Positions 1 to 6,526 of a DNA stretch of 8,183 nucleotides are shown here, in pieces. The translations under genes were made by a program, and so were the position numbers. Source of the stretch: an uncultured Flammeovirgaceae bacterium (GTDB taxonomy: Bacteria; Bacteroidota; Bacteroidia; Cytophagales; Cyclobacteriaceae); NCBI GenBank assembly GCA_946480685.1, contig CAMLLI010000147.1:1-8183 (forward strand), written 5' to 3'. Numbering within the stretch: position 1 is the stretch's first letter; each line of letters opens with the position of its first letter. The notes under the pieces are model-generated. The model made no database searches and was not told where the DNA came from. It saw nothing but the letters and a program-made list of their open reading frames with translations.

Positions 1-2074
1 TTTCCAAATGCAATGTAGCTTTCCGGAAGAATGGTGTCCCCAGTATATATTGATCCGTTGCAGGACATACCGGGTAAAATCCCAATGCCGAGAAAACATA
101 CCAGGCTGAAGTCTGCCCGTTGTCTTCATCACCACAGTAACCATCCGGTGTCGGTAAATATAGTTTGTTCATGGTTTCGCGTATCCAGTATTGCGCTTTC
201 CATGGCTGTCCTGCATAATTATACAGGTATATCATGTGTTGTATCGGTTGATTGCCGTGTGCGTACTGTCCCATATCAGCAATCTGCATTTCGCGAATCT
301 CGTGGATTACTGCACCGTAATAACTGTCATCATATACAGGTGCCAGTGTGAATACAGAATCAAGCTTCATAGCAAACTTTTCTTTCCCTCCCATCAGGTC
401 AATCAATCCCTGAACATCATGAAACACTGACCAGGTATAATGCCAGCTGTTGCCTTCTGTAAAGGCATCGCCCCACTTGAACGGATTGAATGGCGACTGA
501 AATTTACCGTCCTTGTTTTTACCGCGCATCAGTCCGGTTTGTTTGTCAAACAGGTTCCGGTAATTCTGGCAACGCTTGGCAAACAGGTCAATTTCTTTTT
601 TGGGCTTGTTCAGGGCTTTTGCCAGTTGATAGATCGCGAAGTCGTCATATGCATACTCAAGCGTACGCGCAGCATTTTCATTCACGCCACCATCATACGG
701 AACATAGCCTAATGTATTATAGTCTTTAACACCTGCACGACCTACAGCAGTAAGTGGTCCTTCATTGTTCGCGTTCTTCAACGCAGCCTCGTATAGCGCA
801 TTGATATCATAACCACGCATTCCTTTTATATAGGCATCCGATACGATCGAGGCAGAGTTCGATCCGATCATTACATTGCGATACCCAGGGCTTGCCCACT
901 CCGGCAACCATCCACCTTCTTTATAGGCGTTCACCAATCCCTCCTGCATGTGTGCGCTCAACTCCGGGTACATCAGGTTAAGGAACGGAAACAGCGAACG
1001 GAATGTATCCCAGAAGCCCGTGTCGGTAAACATATAGCCCGGCAACACCTGACCGTTATACGGACTATAGTGTACTACTTTATCGGAAGCATCGAGCTCA
1101 TAAAACTTGCGTGGAAAAAGTAATGAACGATACAGGCATGAATAGAATGTACGCAGCTGATCTTCTGTACCGCCTTCTACAACAATGCGACTAAGTTCTT
1201 TATTCCATGCCGCTTGTCCTTTTTGTTTTACCGTTTCGAAGTTGTCGTTGCCGATCTCTTTCAGGTTAAGTTCAGCCTGTTCGAAGCTGATAAACGATGA
1301 GGCTACACGCAGATGTACCTGCTCACCAACTGATGTCTTGAAACCAACAACGGCACCAGCATGATCACCGGTAAACTCAACGCCTTGCTGAAGCTGGTAT
1401 TTGTTCCACGTCTTTGCCAACGCAAAGGGCTTGTCGAAGTATATAACAAAGTAATTTTTGAAATTCTGCGGAACACCACCACTGTTACGTGTAGTATAGC
1501 CGATGATCTTCTTTTGATCCGGTATAATTTTGATATACGAGCCTTTGTCAAATGCATCAATCACTATATACGATGAATCGGACTTCGGAAAAGTAAATCT
1601 GAAGAATGCAGCGCGTTCTGTCGGTGTTAACTCGGTAGTAACATTATGATCTGCGAGGTATACACTGTAATAATTAGGCTTGGCAATTTCTGCCTTGTGC
1701 GAGAACCAGCTGGCACGTCCTTCTTCACTCAGTCTCAATTTACCCGTTAACGGCATGATGGAAAACTGACCATAGTCGTTCATCCACGGTGAAGGCTGAT
1801 GTGTTTGCTTGAAGCCCTTTATTTTATTGGCGGTATAGGTGTACGCCCAGCCATCGCCCATGGGACCGGTCTGCGGCATCCAGAAGTTCATGCCCCACGG
1901 CAACGCTATAGCCGGGTATGTATTACCATTGGACAATGCATGTGTAGAGGCAGTACCGATCAACGGGTTTACATACTCGGTAAGATCAGTATAAGGTTTG
2001 GCAATTTCCTGTGCATGCACAGAAATTGAAATGCACGCAACGATCGTGCAGCATAGAATGGTTCTGAGAATCAT
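1..2074 (-). CDS. GH92 alpha-mannosidase, probably alpha-1,2-specific, secreted (3' end outside window)
   Basis: Exo-acting, Ca2+-dependent glycoside hydrolase of family GH92 that would remove terminal alpha-mannose from mannan or N-glycans in the periplasm or at the cell surface. The frame runs from ATG 2074-2072 to the left edge (691 codons) without a stop. The family is usually about 740-760 residues, so some 50-70 C-terminal residues lie beyond the window. A signal peptide ends HA^QE at residues 21/22. Family hallmarks in order: YVNPLIGT (near 29), GNTYPAIALPWGM, HQPSPWMNDYGQF, DTGFWDTFRSLFPF, GWLPEWASPG, FTEGNSWHYTW with the presumed general acid E540, IHEIREM with H591-E592, GNQPIQHMIYLYNYAGQPW, and CGDEDNGQTSAWYVFSALGF with D649 and D651 as the presumed base and Ca2+ region. 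E540, H591-E592 and D649/D651 are all offset by 7 from the residues I recall for B. thetaiotaomicron BT3990 (E533, H584-E585, D642/D644), in which H-E confers alpha-1,2 specificity. It starts 23 nt after the metallopeptidase, so the two are probably cotranscribed. Confidence 0.95.
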   Translation of the reverse strand, partial: MILRTILCCTIVACISISVHAQEIAKPYTDLTEYVNPLIGTASTHALSNGNTYPAIALPWGMNFWMPQTGPMGDGWAYTYTANKIKGFKQTHQPSPWMNDYGQFSIMPLTGKLRLSEEGRASWFSHKAEIAKPNYYSVYLADHNVTTELTPTERAAFFRFTFPKSDSSYIVIDAFDKGSYIKIIPDQKKIIGYTTRNSGGVPQNFKNYFVIYFDKPFALAKTWNKYQLQQGVEFTGDHAGAVVGFKTSVGEQVHLRVASSFISFEQAELNLKEIGNDNFETVKQKGQAAWNKELSRIVVEGGTEDQLRTFYSCLYRSLLFPRKFYELDASDKVVHYSPYNGQVLPGYMFTDTGFWDTFRSLFPFLNLMYPELSAHMQEGLVNAYKEGGWLPEWASPGYRNVMIGSNSASIVSDAYIKGMRGYDINALYEAALKNANNEGPLTAVGRAGVKDYNTLGYVPYDGGVNENAARTLEYAYDDFAIYQLAKALNKPKKEIDLFAKRCQNYRNLFDKQTGLMRGKNKDGKFQSPFNPFKWGDAFTEGNSWHYTWSVFHDVQGLIDLMGGKEKFAMKLDSVFTLAPVYDDSYYGAVIHEIREMQIADMGQYAHGNQPIQHMIYLYNYAGQPWKAQYWIRETMNKLYLPTPDGYCGDEDNGQTSAWYVFSALGFYPVCPATDQYILGTPFFRKATLHLE

Positions 2075-2097
2075 GCACGAAAATATCAATCCCGCAT

Positions 2098-2784
2098 TTA
2101 ATTCCTAGCAACTATCGGATTCTCCGTATAAGAAGTCCATAGCTGGTCGATATTTTTTCCGGTCTGTTCCTGCCAGATTGCATCCGTATAGGTTGCCGTG
2201 CGCATCGCACGGTCCAATGTCTTCACAATGCCGGGCTTTACCTGCTTCTCCATCCACACCAGGAAGCGTGCTGTTACACGATACCCGTTGCTATAGTGTT
2301 GTCCGTTGATATAGGGAGGCAACGCCCAGCCACCACCTGCATTATCAACACCATACACATAGCGCACATAGTCAGCAATGCCCTCGGTGATCCACCATGG
2401 ACCAGCATCACCGGGGTAATTCTGTACGATGTGCATGATCTCGTGTGTCACTACATCTATATCTCCCGGATTGGTATGGAACCACTTCGGGTTATAGCGC
2501 ACATGCGTGCCGGATGCTTCAGCCACACCGTTGTAAGCTGTGTCGATCTCGAACGTTATTTCTTTAGCAGCTTTAACATTGTATGTTTTTACAAGCACGG
2601 GATATACATCAAAAAAAGTCTTGATCATGCGCTCGCGCACTTTCGGATCAAATGTGTTATCGTGGTTGATAACGGTTAATATATAGCCACGCTTCCGGAT
2701 GGTTTCAGTATGCTGTGAAAACACAACGTGTGATGCTGTACTGCTCACGATAAGCAGCAAGCAAAAAATGATTTTACGGTTCAT
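2098..2784 (-). CDS. Secreted zinc metallopeptidase, basic secretory protein (BSP) family
   Basis: Predicted exported protein of the basic secretory protein / 'peptidase of plants and bacteria' family (Pfam BSP, PF04450). The 228-residue length fits a single-domain BSP. The signal peptide has basic residues at 3-4, a hydrophobic core to about 22, and cleavage likely at FS^QH (23/24). The zinc site is HEIMH at 114-118, with E115 as catalytic Glu. It is followed by QNYPG and by WWITEGIADYVRY at 130-142, the second conserved block of the family. Plant members are pathogenesis-related (PR-17) proteins. Bacterial ones are presumed extracellular or periplasmic peptidases, with no defined substrate that I can name. 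The ATG at 2784 is the first good start and directly begins a signal peptide. No Shine-Dalgarno is visible. The gene lies 93 nt after the fucosidase, with a hairpin in the gap, and 23 nt before the GH92 gene. Peptidase activity is inferred from motifs only. Confidence 0.9.
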   Translation of the reverse strand: MNRKIIFCLLLIVSSTASHVVFSQHTETIRKRGYILTVINHDNTFDPKVRERMIKTFFDVYPVLVKTYNVKAAKEITFEIDTAYNGVAEASGTHVRYNPKWFHTNPGDIDVVTHEIMHIVQNYPGDAGPWWITEGIADYVRYVYGVDNAGGGWALPPYINGQHYSNGYRVTARFLVWMEKQVKPGIVKTLDRAMRTATYTDAIWQEQTGKNIDQLWTSYTENPIVARN

Positions 2785-2819
2785 GTAGTATCGGTTAAAA
2801 TTTATAAAAAGGTATCATG

Positions 2820-2845
2820 AGCAGGCTCTGTTAGGAGAGCCTGCT
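2820..2845 (-). terminator. Perfect 10-bp hairpin between fucosidase and BSP peptidase genes
   Basis: Arms 2820-2829 (agcaggctct) and 2836-2845 (agagcctgct) are perfect inverted repeats around a 6-nt loop. The hairpin begins 32 nt past the GH29 stop. Reading along the minus strand, it is followed after about nine bases by TTTTTATA rather than by an immediate U-run. It is therefore either a weak intrinsic terminator for the fucosidase transcript or an intercistronic structure in the leader of the BSP-GH92 pair. The pairing is certain; the role is inferred. Confidence 0.55.
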
Positions 2846-2877
2846 ATATATAGTCTAAAAAACGGGAATGATTTACC

Positions 2878-4296
2878 TCATCGCCTTTCGTTATACACGC
2901 CTACTTCGGCAATGGAAGGCGTTTCGCTGAACTCATCAATGACGATCTTTACTTTGCCACCCCACACGCGATCGAACCGGTGTATCTTTGCTTTACCGGT
3001 CTGACTTCCGCTCAGCAACGTTTTCCATACACCGTTCTCGTAGTACTCGATATGATATTTACGAATGCGACTATTCTGTTCATAGATGGTTATGGTGTTG
3101 AATGGTTTCTCGCTACCAAAATCAATTTCATGCCACGGACGCTTTACCGTAGGATTGGACATCCACGAAGTACTAAAGTCGTCATCATTGGCAAAGTCCA
3201 TGATCCACATGTCATCGCTCCAGCTACTGCTACTCGGTTGGCGCTTCGCTATATTGGAGGATATGATGGGAGCATCTGCTGCCGGCAGTTTGGCAACAGG
3301 TCCCTGGTGTTTCCATTGCTTGCCAATGTCCTTCAGCGCAGCAATAGCATTGTCATCCAGCAGTCCATCGCGGTTTGGCGCAACGTTCAAAATAAAATTG
3401 CAGTATGCGTTGTTGAAGGGTACAATATTTTCGTTAACCATCTTTGCAGGATCTTTTACCGGTTCTTTCGGGAACCACGTTTTCCAGAACCAGTTACCAT
3501 TGATCGGCAAACAGGATAATGCCGGCAAACGGTTTGTCTCTTTGGAGATATGCTGGCCAGCACCCTGCTCGTATGATTTTATATCGGTATAGTATAAAGC
3601 TTCTGCCGGATATTTAGCAGCATTTAAATCCATCACCAGGCAGTTCGGCTGAATCGATTTTATCAACGAGTATATTTCTTCAAATGGCACATCATCGTAG
3701 GATATACGCGACCACGGTGCATCCCAGCCATCAATGATCAGCGCAGTAATTTCTCCGTAGTTTGTGAGTAACTCGGTAAGCTGCGCCTTGATCATATCCA
3801 CATGTTGTTTGGAGATATACCCGGGACGAAGTTTGTGGTGCGTGTCCAGTATGGAATAATAGAGCATAACCTTTAGGCCGTTCGCACGAAACGCTTCAGT
3901 ATACTCCTTTACTACATCGCGCTTCAACGGACTATTCATTACATTATAGTCTGTTGTCTTTGTATTCCATATAGCAAACCCGCTGTGATGCTTGGTAGTG
4001 AGACAACCGTACGACATGTTTGCCGATCTGGCAGCTTTGGCCCACTGATCGCAGTTTAGTTTGGTCGGGTTGAAAATGGCAGGCGATGCATCGGGGTCCG
4101 CCCAGTCATGATCCATATAGGTTGGTATATTGAAATGAATGAACATACCAAACCGCAGGTCTACAAACTCCTGCTGAAGCTGTGCCAGTGACTTGTTCTG
4201 ACCGGTGGCTTTCTGCGCTATGGTTATAGAATGCGAGAGTATAAACAGCACCGATATATATACCGGCAGCGATACCCGAATGCGTATGTTATTCAT
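2878..4296 (-). CDS. Secreted alpha-L-fucosidase-like GH29 enzyme with C-terminal F5/8C (discoidin/CBM32-like) domain
   Basis: Predicted retaining exo-alpha-L-fucosidase releasing terminal fucose from glycans outside the cytoplasm. The 472-residue protein has a signal peptide ending TIA^QK (27/28). The GH29 barrel spans about 35-330: LRFGMFIHFNIPTY (47-60), the conserved histidine strand TTKHHSGFAIW (100-110), and the strand LIIDGWDAPW (186-195), where D189 sits at the nucleophile position. It ends with the family-typical FILNVAPNRDGLLDD (301-315). Residues about 345-470 form an F5/8 type C jelly roll: WHEIDFG (388-394), ITIYEQNSRI (402-411), YHIEYYENGVW (414-424), PSIAEVGVY near the end. That domain may bind glycan. 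The histidine motif reads KHHSGF rather than the commoner KHHDGF, and the acid/base residue is not obvious, so this is a divergent GH29 and its linkage preference is unknown. ATG 4296 starts the signal peptide. It lies 86 nt after the TlpA gene and 93 nt before the BSP gene. Confidence 0.9.
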   Translation of the reverse strand: MNNIRIRVSLPVYISVLFILSHSITIAQKATGQNKSLAQLQQEFVDLRFGMFIHFNIPTYMDHDWADPDASPAIFNPTKLNCDQWAKAARSANMSYGCLTTKHHSGFAIWNTKTTDYNVMNSPLKRDVVKEYTEAFRANGLKVMLYYSILDTHHKLRPGYISKQHVDMIKAQLTELLTNYGEITALIIDGWDAPWSRISYDDVPFEEIYSLIKSIQPNCLVMDLNAAKYPAEALYYTDIKSYEQGAGQHISKETNRLPALSCLPINGNWFWKTWFPKEPVKDPAKMVNENIVPFNNAYCNFILNVAPNRDGLLDDNAIAALKDIGKQWKHQGPVAKLPAADAPIISSNIAKRQPSSSSWSDDMWIMDFANDDDFSTSWMSNPTVKRPWHEIDFGSEKPFNTITIYEQNSRIRKYHIEYYENGVWKTLLSGSQTGKAKIHRFDRVWGGKVKIVIDEFSETPSIAEVGVYNERR

Positions 4297-4327
4297 GGTG
4301 GATTAAAAGTTTGAAGCGTTGATCGGT

Positions 4328-4357
4328 CAAATTAAGAATAGCAGTCTTAATCTGAAA
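4328..4357 (-). promoter_or_regulatory. Candidate Bacteroidota-type promoter upstream of the fucosidase gene
   Basis: On the minus strand TTAATTTG (4335-4328) matches 7 of 8 positions of the Bacteroidota -7 consensus TAnnTTTG. TTTC (4357-4354) lies 18 nt upstream, a 3 of 4 match to the -33 TTTG. The start codon is about 34 nt downstream of the -7 box. The gap is AT-rich, so a chance match is quite possible, and a weak 7-bp inverted repeat (4331-4337 with 4345-4351) overlaps it. Confidence 0.2.
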
Positions 4358-4382
4358 GTTAATTCTTCTGTGTGCCCGTGTG

Positions 4383-5477
4383 TTATGGGAATATCTCGGA
4401 CAGCTTGGCATTCAGCGCTTCACCACGAAGGTCGCGTGCTATAATTTTTCCATCCGGACTGATCAGAAAATTAGCCGGTATAGCACGCACACCGTATTGT
4501 ATAGCTGCTGTGTTGTGCCAGCCTTTCAGATCAGAAACCTGTGTCCACGGAAGGTTATCTTTTTCCAGTGCTTTCTTCCAGCGGTCTTCCTTATCATCCA
4601 GTGATACACCGAGTATATTAAAACCTTTGTCTTTAAACTTGGCGTATTGCTCGCGCAGGTTTGGATTCTCGGCACGGCACGGTCCGCACCAGCTCGCCCA
4701 GAACTCCAGCAACACATATTTACCTTTATAAGACGAAAGCTTCACGGCATTACCCTGAGCATCGTTCATGGTAAAATCTACAAATGGTTTACCCACCTGG
4801 GTTACGTCCAGATTTTTAATATGCACTTCCACTTCTTTTGCCTTGTCGGTTGTCTTCAACTCACTTGAAATGGCGGCATACAGCTCGGTTGCTTCTTTAT
4901 AGTTGGATTCGTTGGTCCAGTATAGCAACTCGCCAAGCGCTGCATAGCTTTTCGGGAAATCAATAATAAATTGTTTGCGTATAGCACTCTCGCCGCGGTA
5001 TAGCTTTTCGAACTCTGCCATGAGTTTGTCTGCCTCTGCATTTTTGCCTTCTTTACGAACAGCTTCAGCTTTTTCATAGATGGCCATGGCTGTGGCGCGA
5101 TGCTCAGCGATGCGTTTCTCCAGTACACTATATTCATCCTGCACAGGCGAGCCGGTAATAACGATCTTATCCGGAGCCTCTGCACTGCCGGTAAATTTCA
5201 TATCCTTGTTCTCCACATAGAATACTTTTTGAAAGCGAACTTCCTTTGAAAAGATGATGCTCATGGAAGGCTCGTGTACTTTACCTTTAAATGAAAAGGT
5301 ACCATCCTTTACCAGTATCGAATCGCGATGCTCTACGCCTTTATAGGAGTGATACATGAAAAGATAGGAAGGCTTGAGCCCTTCAAGCTTACCGGTTATT
5401 ACAAAGCCCCGCTCTTGCGCACACACAAGATCCAGACAAAGAAAGGAAGCGACCAGCGCCAGGATTATTGATTTCAT
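4383..5477 (-). CDS. TlpA-family thiol-disulfide oxidoreductase with N-terminal DUF4369-like domain
   Basis: Periplasmic thioredoxin-fold protein that would reduce or isomerise disulfides in exported proteins. The 364 residues comprise a signal peptide ending VCA^QE (20/21) and a DUF4369-like beta domain at about 24-110 (ITGKLEGLKPSYLFMYHS, DSILVKDGTFSFKGKV). A charged helical linker at about 115-225 is followed by an AhpC/TSA-Redoxin/TlpA domain at about 228-364. The active site is FWASWCGPC with C264 and C267; the cis-proline is P334 in VRAIPANFLI; the domain opens with a GKPFVDF motif near 229. This architecture is very common in Bacteroidota and often sits next to Sus-like operons. The ATG at 5477 directly begins the signal peptide and follows an A-rich run (AAAAAAAATG) in place of a Shine-Dalgarno. 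Only 30 nt separate it from the protease stop, so cotranscription is likely. The client protein is unknown; see the CxxC pair in the neighbouring protease. Confidence 0.93.
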   Translation of the reverse strand: MKSIILALVASFLCLDLVCAQERGFVITGKLEGLKPSYLFMYHSYKGVEHRDSILVKDGTFSFKGKVHEPSMSIIFSKEVRFQKVFYVENKDMKFTGSAEAPDKIVITGSPVQDEYSVLEKRIAEHRATAMAIYEKAEAVRKEGKNAEADKLMAEFEKLYRGESAIRKQFIIDFPKSYAALGELLYWTNESNYKEATELYAAISSELKTTDKAKEVEVHIKNLDVTQVGKPFVDFTMNDAQGNAVKLSSYKGKYVLLEFWASWCGPCRAENPNLREQYAKFKDKGFNILGVSLDDKEDRWKKALEKDNLPWTQVSDLKGWHNTAAIQYGVRAIPANFLISPDGKIIARDLRGEALNAKLSEIFP

Positions 5478-5507
5478 TTTTTTTGAATTACATGAATGAA
5501 TGAAAAA

Positions 5508-6425
5508 TTACTTTTTGAGAAGTGTATAGATGGCACTTACGGGAATTGCTTCGCGCGAAACCATTTGCAAATGCTGCGCAGTATTATACAGTGATCGCGT
5601 AGCGGATACAATGCCGATAACATTTCCCTTATCATCAAACACCGGCCCACCGCTTGAGCCTTGTGAAAAATCTGCAGTCACCGACATCTTGTCTCCGCCT
5701 TCACGCTTATATAGTCTTGAAACCGTGCCTGTGGTAAAGGAGTAATACATGTTATGCGGATGGCCAATCACATTGGCATCATCACCTGCACGCGCGGCAG
5801 TTGCCAGGGATAATGCATGCATCTTTTTACCGTTTGTATTAATGCGGAAGATCGCTACATCATCCTGCAAACTTGCTGCGAGCACTTCAGTGATCGGGTA
5901 TACATTTCCCTGTATATCCATCACAACCACAGTAATGTCTGTAGCCTCATCGGTAGCCTGACCGCGAAATATATGATAGCTTGTTACAGCCAGTCCACTC
6001 TCATCAATTACAAAACCCGTGGCTGCACGCAGGTGATCATTCGGACAATGTGAACATTTATACAACGTACCCACTACCAGCACACCGCTCTTGTTCTTGG
6101 CATAGAGTTCAGCATCCGTCATACTTTTACCAGATGGTTTTATCAGTGCAGCGCCGCATTGCGTATTGGAAAGCTGTGACGCCAGTTTAGACATCGGCAC
6201 AATCTGCTGGTTATCGATCAGCTTGCGTCCTTCTGTCTCTAAGCGATTATAGATCACCTCATCTTCGATAATGCCTTCTGTAAAAGCGTATTGATTTTGT
6301 GCCTGCACACCATAGCTGCACAGCATTACAGCAAGAGCACATCGGTATACTAAATTTCTGATTTGTCTTCTCACAAGATGTTCTTTAAGATTTCTGTCAA
6401 CGTTTAGTATGTAGCCTAACTTCAA
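5508..6425 (-). CDS. Exported trypsin-like (S1-fold, HtrA-type) serine protease with CxxC motif; non-ATG start
   Basis: Predicted periplasmic or extracellular serine endopeptidase with the chymotrypsin/HtrA fold and no PDZ domain. Numbering from codon 6425 (305 aa), the triad is H151 (VTSYHIF), D189 (LQDDVAIF) and S258 (QGSSGGPVF), in the usual order and spacing. GHPHNMYYSFTTGTVS (221-236) matches the strand before the serine loop. KCSHCPNDH carries C124 and C127 just before the first beta strand; C90 is the only other cysteine in the mature part. The signal peptide core (ALAVMLCSYG) ends QA^QN (42/43). The frame has no ATG between its upstream stop (6488-6486) and the signal peptide. The listed start is TTG 6425. 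GTG 6374 (residue 18) would give a more normal signal peptide beginning MRRQIRNLVYR, and I consider it at least as likely. It lies 30 nt before tlpA. Residues 44-110 match no domain I recognise. The start is uncertain; the function call is good. Confidence 0.88.
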   Translation of the reverse strand: MKLGYILNVDRNLKEHLVRRQIRNLVYRCALAVMLCSYGVQAQNQYAFTEGIIEDEVIYNRLETEGRKLIDNQQIVPMSKLASQLSNTQCGAALIKPSGKSMTDAELYAKNKSGVLVVGTLYKCSHCPNDHLRAATGFVIDESGLAVTSYHIFRGQATDEATDITVVVMDIQGNVYPITEVLAASLQDDVAIFRINTNGKKMHALSLATAARAGDDANVIGHPHNMYYSFTTGTVSRLYKREGGDKMSVTADFSQGSSGGPVFDDKGNVIGIVSATRSLYNTAQHLQMVSREAIPVSAIYTLLKK

Positions 6426-6475
6426 TGTATCCCTAAGGAGTGAATAGTATATTTTTTTATGAGCTGTATTAACAA

Positions 6476-6512
6476 CTATTCCGGGCTACTTCTTACAGCA
6501 GACCCGGAATAG
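6476..6512 (-). terminator. Strong bulged RNA hairpin after the PKD-like lipoprotein gene
   Basis: Outer arms 6476-6485 (ctattccggg) and 6503-6512 (cccggaatag) are a perfect 10-bp inverted repeat. Read as minus-strand RNA, the interior pairs further: CUGCU with AGUAG (5 bp including one G-U wobble) beside a single bulged U, closing a 6-nt loop GUAAGA. On the plus strand the same position is an A-C mismatch, so the structure favours the minus-strand transcript. It starts 14 nt after the PKD-like stop. No U-run follows (the next bases read TTGTTAATAC), so partial termination or mRNA 3'-end protection is more likely than a classic intrinsic terminator. Confidence 0.6.
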
Positions 6513-6526
6513 ATTGCATTTATACT

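Noticed and set aside
31..729. Plus-strand open frames over the GH92 gene (31-351, 191-430, 440-712, 490-729)
   Set aside because: They lie antisense to a frame with continuous GH92 motifs, resemble no protein family, and have no signal peptide or context.
2028..2074. Lipobox-like IVAC at residues 11-14 of the GH92 protein, suggesting a lipoprotein
   Set aside because: The hydrophobic stretch before the cysteine is very short and a better SPI site (HA^QE) follows, matching the +1 Gln of the other exported proteins here.
2095..2097. ATG immediately after the BSP stop as an alternative GH92 start
   Set aside because: It reads Met-Arg-Asp then stop (TGA) and is in another frame; the ATG at 2074-2072 opens the full GH92 frame.
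2980..3592. Long plus-strand open frames of 168-179 codons antisense to the fucosidase
   Set aside because: The minus-strand GH29 and F5/8C motifs account for this DNA; the antisense products have no recognisable domain and overlap each other.
4331..4351. 7-bp inverted repeat (attaaga / tcttaat) upstream of the fucosidase as a terminator
   Set aside because: The stem is short and AT-rich with a 7-nt loop and no following U-run; easily expected by chance in an AT-rich gap.
5493..5503. Tandem gaatgaatgaa between the protease and tlpA
   Set aside because: Fewer than three full copies of a 4-nt unit in a 30-nt AT-rich gap; no sign of function or of phase variation affecting either frame.
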